Assembly: GCA_026182355.1 (NCBI GenBank) | Contig: JAPFBL010001617.1 | Span: 5,005,001 to 5,069,000 of the forward strand | Origin: Hermatobates lingyangjiaoensis | Taxonomy: Eukaryota > Arthropoda > Insecta > Hemiptera > Hermatobatidae | Direction: 5' to 3' | DNA length: 64,000 bases | In this document: one piece after another, positions 46,090-58,852 of the stretch | Numbering within the stretch: position 1 is the stretch's first letter | Layout: each line of letters begins with the position of its first letter | Translations under genes and position numbers: made by a program | The notes under the pieces: model-generated | Seen by the model: the letters and a program-made list of their open reading frames with translations, nothing else | The model's database searches: none | What the model was told of the DNA's origin: nothing

Positions 46090-47290
46090 TTAGTTCCATT
46101 TTATGTGTTTTTACCAAATGTTTTGGATAAAGGTAATAAAAAAGGCTATGATTATTGTAATTATATAACAATTTATATTAAATCATGCTATTATTTATAT
46201 TAACTTTATTGTTACGTCAATGTGGATAATTTATAATGAAGTATAATCACATTCAACTTGCGGAAGGTAAAGCTTAATAAATGATCTTTCATCTGACTGA
46301 ACCAAGTGGAAATAAATACAAGGCTTAGAGAGCAAGCTGCTATGCTGTCAATTAAATAATGGACTCAGAAATGTTGCACACATTATTTTTTACGGCAAAA
46401 ACATTACCTTCATTAAATTTTAATCTTTTAAGTTTGGAATAGGTTGTCATTTTCATCTTACATTGTATGCGAGACTAAAAGGGGTTAGGAGGGTTGGTGG
46501 CTGACTTTATGAAAGCATCAAGTTGGCTCAATGATAAATTATTCTTAAGAATTTTGAGGGAAAATGCTAAGTGTGGGTGGCGGCGGGCGACACTTAACGA
46601 GCGGTGAATATTGTAGGAGCGACCTAATGGACAACCTGCTACTGGCTACCTACCTTACCTGGGGAATAACCATCTCACGGCCAAGCCACCATCCCTACCT
46701 GCTTTATATGCTGCTCCCTTGCATTGAAACATGCTTCAAAATTACCTACTCCCACAAACGTACCAAATTGACAGCTAATTGTATTTCACAATAGATTTCT
46801 ATGGACCCTTACCCACCTTTATCTTAAAGAATATGGTATTCGTATAAAATGGTATCATAATACGGCTATAAATTAAGACTATAGACTTCTACATCATTTG
46901 ATTGAAAGATCTATTTATTTAAAATGTATATCTAATTTAATCGATGAACACGTATCAATATGTGCTTGTTTGTCTTGTTTTTTGTGTGTGCGTGTGTGTG
47001 TGTGTGAGAGAGAGACAGAATAAGCGAACCTATATGTAGGTATTATACCTTTGCTATAGAAAAAAGAATATAGAATTTATTTAACCATTTTTTAATTGTA
47101 AAAAGTATGTTAAATATTTAATTTTATTTTTTGTTAAATAGTCACATGCTGAGACACTAAATTACAAAAAAATTTCTAATAAAGTCAACGGAGCAACTTA
47201 GCCGTATGTAATCAACTTATCTGTAAGTGACCCCTGGATATGAAGGTTATCCAGGGCAGAACTACCTTGTAATTTAAATCACTATTTTCA
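46090..47290. other. Intergenic region, nothing recognised
   Basis: GC-richer island at about 46560-46790 includes a 76-codon ORF (46564-46794) without recognisable features. A (TG)n(AG)n tract lies at about 46985-47015. Confidence 0.4.
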
Positions 47291-47301
47291 TTTTAAAAAA
47301 A

Positions 47302-49348
47302 TCTGGAGTGGCCTACACTCAACTTTACTATAAGTAACTTAATATCAAATTTCTTGAGTATATAATATATAACGTCTCATTAAAGCATAATGTAAACATC
47401 TAAATGGGATATGATTATTAGTCTTTCATTCCTGAGGTAGTACAGATAGTGATTGAAGGACATATCAATATATAAGCTTATTTTTGTACATCACACAGCT
47501 GATGCAAATAATTTCATTAGTATAACTACAGCAGTAATAACATTTTTGAAAAACCAAAGTTAACATTTCTTGATACGAAATATTCTCCTACAAGAGAACA
47601 TGGCCTCTGTTCAAATAGCCAGTGGATTTTTTACATCGTTTACTTGACATCCTTCTACATTGAATATTAAAGTAAAATTTTCAAATTTAAAACAGGAAAA
47701 TACCCTTATTTTCTCTGAAAAACATCATAAACATCGAAGAAAAAATGTTGTTTTAAGATGATTTATAATTAAAGATGTACGATAATTACATTTATTAATC
47801 TCTAAACGAAATATTTCAATTTTGAATTATCTTTTACATTTTCGGTCTTTTATAGAATTATTATACAGGAAATTTTATGCTTCTTAGTATTTAATAATAT
47901 CATTTTCCTTCCTCTTTGTTAAATATCATATATACGAATTTTTTCTGAGTGAGTGTTATCCTTTTCCTGCCTTCTGTACTCTGTTATAAGTTTGCTATGA
48001 ATGTATATTGAGAAAAAATATATTAGTAATTAGCTAGTTTACATACTCAAATCGAAGTCAAAGCGTGCTATTCAATATAATTTAAATCCTTTATAGTTGG
48101 GAGCTTCTAATTTTTGAAAATAATAAATATGAACTATTAGACTAGAATAAAAAAAAAAAACTGGATATTTCTCAACAAACATAAGTCCTCTTTCTTGAGG
48201 AAAGAGTCCATTCATTACATTTCAATATCATGGAAAGGTACTACATTCACAATTATAATGTAATTGTAACTGATATTAAGTTTTGCTCAAGAGTGCAATA
48301 TATAGATTTATTAAAGCATTTTATGAGACAAATCCATCATGCCATGGAAGACAAAGGTAATTTATTTATGTTTATTGGCGGTGATTTTTTTACAGGTAAC
48401 AATAATATTCCTCTTACATCTCATAAAAGTCAATAAACTATTTAAATTGTTCCTTTATAAATATCAATTTTATCTCAGTGGATTGACTCAAAAAATTTTT
48501 AAGTCAATGTAAACAAAGTAAAAAAATACAAAAAATTCGACAAGTATAGCAGGTGATCTCTTAGTCTAGGATAAACAAACAGTTTTTATAGCGTTATTGC
48601 TCTTTCCCGTAATTGAAACTTCATGATTTTTTTTTATGAATTGCTAATTTTTTGTTCCATTTTTGGTCAAATTTTCATTTTTTTTAATGAGCCGTTTAGC
48701 GTCAAAAAAACATTTTCTGAAAACAGAAATCGTACTGTAACGCCCCATTAGCGAATGTAATTTTGAAAAAAAATATCTCAACTCATTCTCCATATAATGT
48801 TCTATTTTTAGGCAGAGTTTCATTTTCATCCGTCTAACAGTATGGCTTGTATCGCCCTCACAAGATTTGAGATTGAATTATAAGTCAAAATTTTTAGATT
48901 TTATTGAAAAAAAATATTTCCCGTTGCTTTAAAATTTTGAATATACTTTTCGTTTGTTCCATTTGTAACCTTAAAGATAATGTCAAAATTTCAAAACTCT
49001 AGGGTTATCAGTTTAGGAGAAATAAATGTTTTCTAAAAAACGGTTTTTGGCAAAAAAAGTGACTTTCCCATCATGCATAATTCTTCCCAAACAATAGGAA
49101 TCTTCGTCTTTATGGGGCCCATTTTTGTGTAAAATATCAACTTGATCCATCAAAGATTCTGGACCGTAGCGTGGTAACAAGCAATGCTAACACACTCACC
49201 CACCCACCCACCCACACACACACACACACACACAGACATCATCGAAAAAACTTCATAAAACGACTTCTGGGACCTCAAAACATGTAATTTCGTCAAAATC
49301 TCGAGATCGAATTTTTTCATGATCACCATACTTTACTTATAGTAAAGT
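47302..49348 (-). mobile_element. 2-kb family, copy F (longest, both ends present)
   Basis: Minus orientation, 2047 bp: right end TCTGGAGTGGCCTACACTC at 47302 after seven A, left end AGTAAAGT at 49348 before five A. It contains all segments seen in partial copies and is the best guide to the full element. CCCA tract at about 49198-49216. No ORF longer than 70 codons, so non-autonomous. Confidence 0.9.
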
Positions 49349-49351
49349 AAA

Positions 49352-51515
49352 AAGTGTTGGTCTGTGTGTTTGAAAAACTCGTAGTATATTTTATGAGACT
49401 TATGTAATTTGTTTTAAGAAAGCTAATGTGCTATTTTCATTTGGATTATTATGGGCTTATAAATTTGGAAAGTTATATAATGTAAAACTTCATATAAGAT
49501 CCTACAGTTATATTTTGTGCCAAAACTCTATTCACCTGAACTGATTATTGAAATTAATATAAAAAAATTACATTTACAAGTGTTAATAACAAGATTTATT
49601 TAATTAATTTTTTTTGTAACATAAATTAATATAAATTAATTAATATAAATATATGCCATATAGGTTTCACAAGAATGGTTCAATTTCCTTTCAAAAAACT
49701 TAAGAAAAAATAACTCTTTATTATTATTAAGGTTTATAAGAGGCGTTATTCTATTTACACATCAATCAAAAGATGCTCTCTAATTGTATTTTTAAATACA
49801 ATTCAGAGTAATATAAGTATTTTGAATAAGTTTGGAAAGGAGTTAAAAATCTGTAATGCTGGTGTTAACAGAGGATTACAAAAAGTGGGTGTAGGAATAT
49901 AGGAATATATTATCAGCTGATTTTGATTTTCCTTTAGATATATAATATTCTTGATTTTATAACTCTTAAGTATCTTGAGAAAACTTTTCTATCTTTCTCC
50001 CTCTATTTTGTTTCTTCGTTTTTGTGTAATGGCAACATGTATGGTGTAATTTTTGCATGTCAATTTTATCGTATATGTTTTTATTAAATGTATGTAGTCA
50101 TACTATATTTAATATATTGTAAAACTTCTGTTAAAAGATTCTAATTTTCTTTTAATTTAATTAAATAAGGAAATATAAATATTCTTTCTTCTGATTATCT
50201 CAGATGCAGAAAATTCTGCAAATTGCAGTTAATTTGTATTAAGGCCTACTGCCAGTGTCGTGACTTCAAGTTGGGAATATTTAAAAAATGATTGCTTGGC
50301 CCTTTTCTCATTTAGGATCCTGACTAAAACTGAATTTACTGTTTTTGTCATTTCTAATGCAAGAATTCCGATACATTGTTAGTGCTAACAATTTTCGATA
50401 ACAATAATTAAGAATAATCCTTTCATTACATTTCAACATATACTTTATCACTCATGCATAAATTTCATTGAAATTTTATAAAAAGAAGATGTATGAAAAT
50501 TAGTCTTGTAAAATATAAAATATATATATAAAGTAAAATATACAATAAATATAATATATAATAAAGTAAAATATATTTTAATCAAAGCAATCCTTTCAGA
50601 AAGTGGGCAATAATATTCAATCTTAAATGAAATTCACAAAAAAAATGTCTAAATATTTTTTCCAATCTGAGCATGCAGTATACATGTAATCTGATTTAGA
50701 TACAGTCTACAAACTATAATCTCTCATTGGATATTGCGCTGGAAATGTTATTTTTTTGTATTTATTAGTTGATTATTTTTCGTGTGTAAACAAATCAATT
50801 AAGAAAAATGTAATTTGTTTTTTGTTACTACCCTATATATTTGCTGATATTGACTTATGTTTTACAGAAAAGGTCGGGTATACCAGTTAATCTATATAAT
50901 AATAGCTGATTTACCCGGCTTTGCCCGGGAAACAGTTTAATTCCAACTCTAATAATAAATTACCTATGACTAAAACAATTTAAATTTTCTATAGTTCCGT
51001 TACACTTAACTGTTTTCAGATAAAGGAAATAATACGACATTTGAATTATAGATTAAGCAAAAAAGATATGCCTAATATAATCTAACACAATATTCTATTA
51101 TTCTAAATTAGATACCTTGTTAAATACAATTGATAGTTGATAGATTAGATTAAACAAATAATAAAAAGATATTTTTCGTCAAACAATACAACAAGGAATG
51201 TTGGAAGAAGTCTTAGCTCTAATTATCTGTTAAATATGATGGCACAAATTTTAAACCCACAAATCATTTCAGTTAGGAGACAGTTGATGAGGCTAAACCA
51301 TATTTCGTTTCACATTACTCACTTTACGTTTCCTTCAATAATTTCAATTTGAAGACTTCACACAGTTTTAAATGTTAATTAAAATTGTATTAGTGTACAA
51401 AATTGTTTCTTGAAAGTTTGAATATGAATATTTTGATGAAATATTATTTCTTAATGAAGAAGCATAGTGTTGAAAAGTGTTAGTTGAGTGCTAAATGTTA
51501 AATTGTAAGTAAATT
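49352..51515. other. Intergenic region with a Helitron-like terminus
   Basis: Very AT-rich; no gene recognised. See 50900-50935. Confidence 0.45.
50900..50935 (-). repeat. Possible Helitron 3' terminus
   Basis: TAGCTGATTTACCCGGCTTT then GCCCGGGAAAC. On the minus strand a GC-rich hairpin (CCGGG/CCCGG) lies just upstream of an AATCAGCTA end, like many arthropod Helitron 3' ends. The terminal CTRR rule is not met exactly and no helicase sequence is nearby. Confidence 0.35.
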
Positions 51516-51518
51516 TTT

Positions 51519-52017
51519 ACTATACCATAAGTAAAGTATAGTGTTCGTGAAAAAATTCGACCTCGAGATTTTGACGGAATTATATGTTTTGAGGTCCCAT
51601 AAGTAGTTTTATGAAGTTTTCTCGATGATGTTTGTGCGTGGGTGGGTGGGTGAGTATATTAGCATTGCTTGTTACCACGCTACTATGCCTATGCCTAAAA
51701 ATAAAACATTATGCGGAGGATAAGTTGAGATAATTTTTTTCAAAATTACATTGACCAAAGAGGCATTACAGTAGAGTTTCTGTATTCAGAAAATGTTTTT
51801 TGACGTTAAACATCTCATTAAAAAACCATGAAAATTTGACCAAAAATGGAACAAAAAATTAGCAATTTACGAAAAAAATTTCATCAAATTTCAATCAGGG
51901 CAAAGAGCAATAAAGCTATAAAAACTGTTTGTTTATCCTAGACTAAGGTATCACCTGCTATACTTGTTGCATTTTTGATATTCTTTTACATTGTTTACAT
52001 TGACTTAGAAATTTTTC
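51519..52017 (+). repeat. 2-kb family, copy H (left quarter only)
   Basis: Left end ACTATACCATAAGTAAAG after five T; similarity ends near the TTAGAAATTTTT at 52017. Internal deletion after GCTTGTTACCACGCTAC. Confidence 0.8.
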
Positions 52018-52329
52018 ATAATATTTTTATAATTCATATAAATAAAACAGTGTGCATGTAATGAAAAATATGGCTAAACATCGTCGATGCAGAAGAATTG
52101 AACTTTGTAAAGAGAGTTTGTCTTATTAACTTAATATTAATGGTTTCGATGTAAACTGCGGTTTTAGCTGCGGGTCGCAAGAAAAAAAGTTTGATCAACG
52201 CTGGTATAGAAGATACATATAAGTAAAAAAAGAATGCTTATATAAAATTGTTTGAGAAAGAAAGTTGCAGTGGTCCCAAATCTCTAAATGCCACCTATGA
52301 TATTTATGATAGCTATGATGGCTAGAGGG

Positions 52330-52875
52330 AGGGGCCAGTAGACCCTATCAAAAATTCATATGTATCCCATTAGGATTAAATCTAATATCGCATATTCAGT
52401 CATATAAAAAACTGAATTATGTAAACACATTTTCTGAGGAAGACAATGGTTCTGAATAACCTAATACCTCTCTAAGAGAGGCAGGCATGGAGATAGGTGA
52501 CCCATCATTTAAACTTAATATGTATTCGTCTTTGATTAAATGTAAGCCATACAAGATACTAAGTATATAGCTTGGGGGGGGGGGGGGGAGGGAATTCGCC
52601 TTCAAAACTTTATATGAATACGACTTTAAACTATAAGTATAAGGGACTAATTTAATGAAAATATTTTCAAAGAATTCTATGGGATAAATATTTGATGAAG
52701 AATAAATGAACGCTTCTCTTCCAAACCGGACAATAACAGCTTCAGGATATTCTCCTCCATACCATTGAATAGAATAAAAGCAGTAACTTTCACGTATGAG
52801 AGTATTTTTCTAAGAACTTTCTGAACCTTGTCAGCCACAGGTATTTCTGCTAGTATCTAATAAAATTGGTAGAAA
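52330..52875 (-). pseudogene. Unrecognised coding remnant
   Basis: The minus strand from about 52800 stays open for about 130 codons to a stop near 52419. The peptide has ordinary protein composition: WYGGEYPEAVIVRFGREAF, then EFFENIFIKLVPYTYSLKSY, then YILSILYGLHLIKDEYILSL, ISMPASLREVLGYSEP. A (G)n run at 52575-52589 falls inside, read as poly-proline. The SMPASLREVLGY stretch faintly recalls LS-x-x-LA-x-x-LGF of a protein seen in Polinton-type elements, but I could not confirm that. Upstream and downstream frames show stops. Confidence 0.4.
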
Positions 52876-53029
52876 AAATATATAAAAGAAAAATAAATCA
52901 TAGTTCAGAAATAACTAATACAGTAGTAATTTTTCTATATTTACATTTTTTACTGAGCCATATTTATTTTTAAGCTAGCAATAGCTAGTTTAAGTTGACC
53001 AACCTTTTAGATCTGAGGTTCAGATCGAA

Positions 53030-54220
53030 ACGTTTATTCTCTCACTTACACTCCTCTCACTCTATCTATGAGTTTTTATTTTTCGGGGGGAAGTTTGAGA
53101 TTAGACGTTTATTCCAATCATTCTACCCCCCTGTCACTCTCTCTCCCTATTTGGTTTTTATTTGTTAGTTCAAAGTTTGAGATAAAACCTCTATTCCTCT
53201 CACAATCTACTTACCTTTGAATTCCAAAGATTTTTTTTTTTTTTTGGGGGGGGGGGGGAAAGCAGCCATGAAGTTTTGTAACAATTCCTATTTTACTTCC
53301 TACGATATTATATTTTTTTAATGTCAAATTTGAGATGAAATCATTAAACTTCTCTCTTATTCTCTATAAATATTTGTTTTTTATAGCCCAGTTTGCTAAA
53401 AACCTTTGTCCCACATATTCTCTCCCTCCCTCACTCACTCTCTCTCTCTATGAGTATTCCATTTTGTAGAGTAAACTTCATCATAAAACCTCTATGTCTC
53501 TCACTCATACTCTCCTTTCTGCCTAAGGTTAATATTTATTTTTTAGCGCCAAGATTCTTACGAAACCTCTCCCGACACAATCCCACCCTCTCACTTTGTA
53601 GTAGTTTTTTTATTAGTTGGTTAACACTTTCAGATAAAACTCTATACTCTCTCACTCATCGTTCTCCTTCTTACTCCAAGAAGTTTTTTTTAAATATATT
53701 TTGAAATATAACGTATAAACCCCTTGCTACAGGTGAATTTTTAATTTTTGGTACAAAGTTTGTAATAAAACCCCGATTCCACTCATTCCTTGCACCTATC
53801 TCTCTCACCGAGGACATGTTTTTATTTCTTTAGTGCAAACTTTGATATATAACTTCTGTCCTTCCTACCCTCCCTCTGCCTCTCACTCGCTATAGTATTT
53901 ATTTTCATTCATTCTCTTCATATCTCTCTCTCTCCCTATGAATATTTCATTTTTTAGTTCAAACATTGACAAACATTTATATCACTAATTCCTTCCCCAT
54001 ACCTCCTACTACCTATGTTTCTGATTATTAAGAGCAAAAATTGCTATGAAATCTCTAACCCACACTTCTCTCACACTTCCCAGGAGTGCTTTATTTTTAA
54101 GTATAACGTTTGTGATGAAACTCCTACATTTCTGACATTTCCCATCTCCCCTCTCCACACTCACACTGTGCTCGACATCCTTCCCTTTCCTTTTTTAAAA
54201 TTTTAAATGTTCCATTTTTA
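53030..54220. repeat. Degenerate pyrimidine-rich tandem repeat
   Basis: Units of very roughly 80-110 bases recur with the order: T-run/TTTTTA, a (G)n or TTAG stretch, CAAAGTTTGAGATAAAACC, then CTCTCACTCxCTCTCCC. Examples near 53150, 53390, 53460, 53750 and 53900. G-runs at 53245-53258 may slip. The plus ORFs at 53393-53704 and 54015-54206 are translations of it. Confidence 0.65.
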
Positions 54221-54224
54221 GTTT

Positions 54225-54645
54225 TGAATCGTTTAGTTTTGAAAACATTTCAGCATTATTATTGACTCTCCACAATAGTTAGTACTTCATTTACTGAATT
54301 TTAGAGTAATTTAAAAATAATTTAATAGTTTACAAGAAATAATTTTTGAATACTTTATTGCAATGAATAATATGTATTTAAAAATCAACAAGCTAAAAGT
54401 TACTTAAATTTTGTGTTCTTATAAATGATGTTTTCTCATATCTGGGTTTGATTTTGGCACTGAATATCTTTATGAGTAATTTTCTCTATACTTATCCCTA
54501 ACTATGTATACAATCAATATGTTCTCCTATGATGTACGTAAATGAACTATTGGCTAATTTAAAAATATAAAGGAATTAAAATGATGTGAAATGTTTTCGT
54601 GCTCTAAGACTAATCAACATGAAATCTAATTTTTTATTATATATG

Positions 54646-54708
<63 letters not shown>

Positions 54709-55115
54709 TACTGCCTGTAGAAAAGTTGGGCTGATATGTGTCTCTCATTCTACCGACTTTACCCACCTGAAATCAAACCATGCCACTGAACGTTCTTCTA
54801 ATACAGGGCAATATTTCGAGAAACGAGGGGTTTCTAACTAGCTATGAGAATCCCAATTTTAGAATAATTGTAAAATTTGAATTGAAAATTGAATTGAAAG
54901 ATCTAATTATTTTAACGTTTCAAAATAGTGTCCACTGAATGTCTAATATATTAGGAATTATAAACATCTTTAATTATAAAGATAATTATTATTACTGGGT
55001 TTATTTCAATATACTTTATCACTTTCCACCACAATTAGTTATTTTGCACAATGTATTATTCTTTACACAGTAAACTGATGAAAATAAACAAAACTGATTA
55101 AAAAAGCAGCAAAAC
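54225..55115. other. Intergenic region with long TA microsatellite
   Basis: (TA)n at about 54648-54706. No gene recognised. Confidence 0.5.
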
Positions 55116-55121
55116 AAATAT

Positions 55122-55841
55122 TCTGGAGTGGCTTACACTCAACTTTACTATAAGTAAATATAATATCAAACTTCTAAGGTAGATAATGTCCCATTTAGAC
55201 AATATTAAATGTCTAAATGGGATATGTTTATCGTCTTTTGTAAAGTGAAAGTAAAGATTTCGTATTACAAAATAATAACTTATAATAAACCTTTTTTTAC
55301 ACATAAAAAAAGTTCTATTTTTAGGTGTAGTTTCATTGTGATCCGTTAGAGGATATGGCTTGCATTGCTCTCACAAGCTTTCAGACTGAATTATAAGTCA
55401 AAATTTTTAACTTTTATTAAAAAAAAAAAATTGCCGTTGTTTTATAAATCTGAGGATATTTTTCGTTTATTGCTTTTGTAGCCTCAAAGATGATGCCAAA
55501 ATTTCAAGACTCTAGAATAAGTGGTTCAGGAGAAAGAAAAAGTTGTCTAATTTGGCAAATAAAGTGACTTTCTTATCATTCTTAATTGCTCCCAAACAAT
55601 AGGGCACATCTATACTATGAGACCCATTTTTGTGTAAAATATCAACTTGATCCATCAATTGTAGATTCTGGACCTTAGCGCAACCACAAACTTTAGATAC
55701 ACACTCACCCACCCATACATACAAACAGACATCATCGAAAAAACTTCATAAAACGACTTCTGGGACCTCAAAACATGTAATTGCTTCAAAATCTCAAAAT
55801 CAATTTTTTTCGCGATCACTACACTTTTCTTATAGTAAAGT
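55122..55841 (-). mobile_element. 2-kb family, copy G (both ends, large internal deletion)
   Basis: Minus orientation: right end TCTGGAGTGGCTTACACTC at 55122, left end AGTAAAGT at 55841. Only 720 bp. Minus ORFs here are repeat sequence. Confidence 0.85.
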
Positions 55842-55844
55842 AAT

Positions 55845-56430
55845 AAATTGTTTTAAAGTCTAAGAATTGACGTTCACCAAATCAGAAGTATTAGTGTAAG
55901 AAAAATGAGTGAACTAAGTACTTTCTCCATGTATTGTAAAATTAAGTCGTATATGTTCTTTTTTTTTTGTGTTTTCCAAATGAATAATTATTCTGTGATT
56001 CCCGTATCCCGTAATTTTTTCCATGTGTATGTTTATTATTTTAATATTAATTGTTAATATTATTTATTCGTTTTATGATGGGATGATATATTGTCTTAAG
56101 ACTTGTTCTACTACGTCTTCAATGCATCTGTGTAAACCATTGTACCACGCAGTGTATAATCAAACTTAGAATAGAATTAATCTTATTTCAAAACTATTGA
56201 CAAAGTTCAACTTTATGAGGAACCATTTCTAGATCTATCAGTGTGTATCCTTCTTCATCAGGTACGCAGTGTCTCGTAACACCATAGTATCTCGTAACAG
56301 CCCATGTCAGAGACCAGAACAGTAAGAATTAATAAAACTAAAATTCGTGCATTTTTATTGCATGCAAAAAAACTGTAATTTTCACGTAAAACTGTAAAAG
56401 AAATTTAAGTTGGAGAAAATCAAACAGGAG
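55845..56430. other. Intergenic region, nothing recognised
   Basis: AT-rich, no gene seen; a short duplication of GTCTCGTAACA/TATCTCGTAACA occurs near 56270-56300. Confidence 0.45.
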
Positions 56431-57190
56431 CATTCTTGTTGAAGAGCTCTATGGAGGTAAGTAGTTCTGCCTGCCCCACGGCAATATTCTCCCTCCGGCA
56501 CAGTGCCTCCTCTCCTGTTAGTTATATTTGCTCAGGTCACCTTTTGCATCCTCTAACAAGTCTTTTCAATATCTTCTTTTCATTCTTGTTGAAGAGCTCT
56601 ATGGAGGTAAGTAGTTCTGCCTGCCCCACGGCAATATTCTCCCTCCGGCACAGTGCCTCCTCTCCTGTTAGTTATATTTGCTCAGGTCACCTTTTGCATC
56701 CTCTAACAAGTCTTTTCAATATCTTCTTTTCATTCTTGTTGAAGAGCTCTATGGAGGTAAGTAGTTCTGCCTGCCCCACGGCAATATTCTCCCTCCGGCA
56801 CAGTGCCTCCTCTCCTGTTAGTTATATTTGCTCAGGTCACCTTTTGCATCCTCTAACAAGTCTTTTCAATATCTTCTTTTCATTCTTGTTGAAGAGCTCT
56901 ATGGAGGTAAGTAGTTCTGCCTGCCCCACGGCAATATTCTCCCTCCGGCACAGTGCCTCCTCTCCTGTTAGTTATATTTGCTCAGGTCACCTTTTGCATC
57001 CTCTAACAAGTCTTTTCAATATCTTCTTTTCATTCTTGTTGAAGAGCTCTATGGAGGTAAGTAGTTCTGCCTGCCCCACGGCAATATTCTCCCTCCGGCA
57101 CAGTGCCTCCTCTCCTGTTAGTTATATTTGCTCAGGTCACCTTTTGCATCCTCTAACAAGTCTTTTCAATATCTTCTTTTCATTCTTGTT
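56431..57190 (+). repeat. Tandem array, 5 x 150 bp, copies apparently identical
   Basis: CATTCTTGTT recurs at 56431, 56581, 56731, 56881, 57031 and 57181, giving an exact 150-base period and five full units plus 10 bases. No difference between units was seen by eye. The period is a multiple of three and the frame 56436-57224 is open throughout (262 codons, a 50-residue repeat containing SLRHSASSPVSYICSGHLLH). Each unit also holds a consensus-like splice donor (ATGGAG|GTAAGT) and, 79 bases on, an acceptor-like TATTTGCTCAG. Confidence 0.95.
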
Positions 57191-57224
57191 TCTTAGGCTT
57201 AATCTATTATTTTTTGAAATATAA
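56436..57224 (+). CDS. Repeat-encoded ORF, 262 aa, coding status doubtful
   Basis: Five identical 50-residue units beginning LLKSSMEVSSSACPTAIFSL and ending NIFFSFL. No recognised domain. Hydrophobic, serine-rich composition. The identity of units at DNA level, including third positions, means openness may be a by-product of amplification of one open unit. Competing interpretation: the unit is an exon/intron pair (71-base exon, 79-base intron), in which case this frame is not translated as such. Confidence 0.2.
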   Translation: MLKSSMEVSSSACPTAIFSLRHSASSPVSYICSGHLLHPLTSLFNIFFSFLLKSSMEVSSSACPTAIFSLRHSASSPVSYICSGHLLHPLTSLFNIFFSFLLKSSMEVSSSACPTAIFSLRHSASSPVSYICSGHLLHPLTSLFNIFFSFLLKSSMEVSSSACPTAIFSLRHSASSPVSYICSGHLLHPLTSLFNIFFSFLLKSSMEVSSSACPTAIFSLRHSASSPVSYICSGHLLHPLTSLFNIFFSFLFLRLNLLFFEI

Positions 57225-57507
57225 TAGCGTTATTAAGCAAAATTTTTGTGTGGTTGAAAATAGAGTGGGTATATAAATTTACGTTTCAATTATTTGTAAA
57301 ACAGTGCTGTATAAGCCATGATAGTCAATACATCTGTGTCTACCTGCTGGTGACAGGTAGAACAAAATTTGGAACATGGAGAACAGTCCCTTTTACTTTG
57401 ACAAAACTATTAGGACCCCAGTTTGCTTATTGGTTATTAGGTAACATATAAGTGATTAGAGTCACCATTCTAGTTCCCTTTTGTTTTTCTTCAAACGGCT
57501 TGCAAGA

Positions 57508-58852
57508 AAGGTGGACTTATATTTAGACCGCTCTACATTACTCATCATTCAATAATTATTTTGAATATGGAACACACTCACTTTTACCTTGACAAACGAT
57601 ATGGACCCCATTAGGTGGACTTACTCTAAAGGTCTAAAAATATTTAGACCTTTCTACTTTAATCAGCATTCAATAATTATTTTGACCATGGATCACACTC
57701 ACTTTTACCTTGACAACACTATATGGACCCCATTAGGTGGTCTTATATTTAGACCTATCTACTTTACTCATCATTCAATAATTATTTTGAACATGAAACA
57801 CACTGATTTTTACCTTGGCAAAACTATATGGACCCCATTAGGTGGTCTTATATTTAGACCTTTCTACTTTACTCATCATTCAATAATTATTTTGAACATG
57901 AAACACACTGATTTTTACCTTGGCAAAACTATATGGACCCCATTAGGTGGTCTTATATTTAGACCTTTCTACTTTACTCATCATTCAATAATTATTTTGA
58001 ACATGAAACACACTGATTTTTACCTTGGTAAAACTATATGGACCCCATTAGGTGGTCTTATATTTAGACCTTTCTACTTTACTCATCATTCAATAATTAT
58101 TTTGAACATGAAACACACTGATTTTTACCTTGGCAAAACTATATGGACCCCATTAGGTGGTCTTATATTTAGACCTTTCTACTTTACTCATCATTCAATA
58201 ATTATTTTGAACATGAAACACACTGATTTTTACCTTGGCAAAACTATATGGACCCCATTAGGTGGTCTTATATTTAGACCTTTCTACTTTACTCATCATT
58301 CAATAATTATTTTGAACATGAAACACACTAATTTTTACCTTGGCAAAACTATATGGACCCCATTAGGTGGTCTTATATTTAGACCTTTCTACTTTACTCA
58401 TCATTCAATAATTATTTTGAACATGAAACACACTGATTTTTACCTTGGCAAAACTATATGGACCCCATTAGGTGGTCTTATATTTAGACCTTTCTACTTT
58501 ACTCATCATTCAATAATTATTTTGAACATGAAACACACTGATTTTTACCTTGGCAAAACTATATGGACCCCATTAGGTGGTCTTATATTTAGACCTTTCT
58601 ACTTTACTCATCATTCAATAATTATTTTGAACATGAAACACACTGATTTTTACCTTGGCAAAACTATATGGACCCCATTAGGTGGTCTTATATTTAGACC
58701 TTTCTACTTTACTCATCATTCAATAATTATTTTGAGTATGGAGCACACTCACTTTTACCTTGATAAAACTATATGGACCCCATTAGATGGACTATGTTTA
58801 GACCTTTCTACTTTACCCATCATTCAATATTTATTTTCAGTATTGAGCACAT
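57508..58852 (+). repeat. Tandem array, about 12 x 105 bp
   Basis: GGACCCC recurs at 57603, 57725, then every 105 bases from 57830 to 58775. The unit between 57603 and 57725 is 122 bases because of an insertion of 17. Units from 57725 to 58670 are nearly identical (single changes near 58029 and 58330); edge units are more diverged, the usual pattern of unequal exchange. A weaker outlying unit is visible at about 57375-57430. Confidence 0.95.

Noticed and set aside
46564..46794. 76-codon ORF in a GC-richer island
   Set aside because: No recognisable domain or codon pattern; left as intergenic.
56431..58852. CRISPR-like array
   Set aside because: Units are contiguous tandem repeats without unique spacers, and the genome is eukaryotic.
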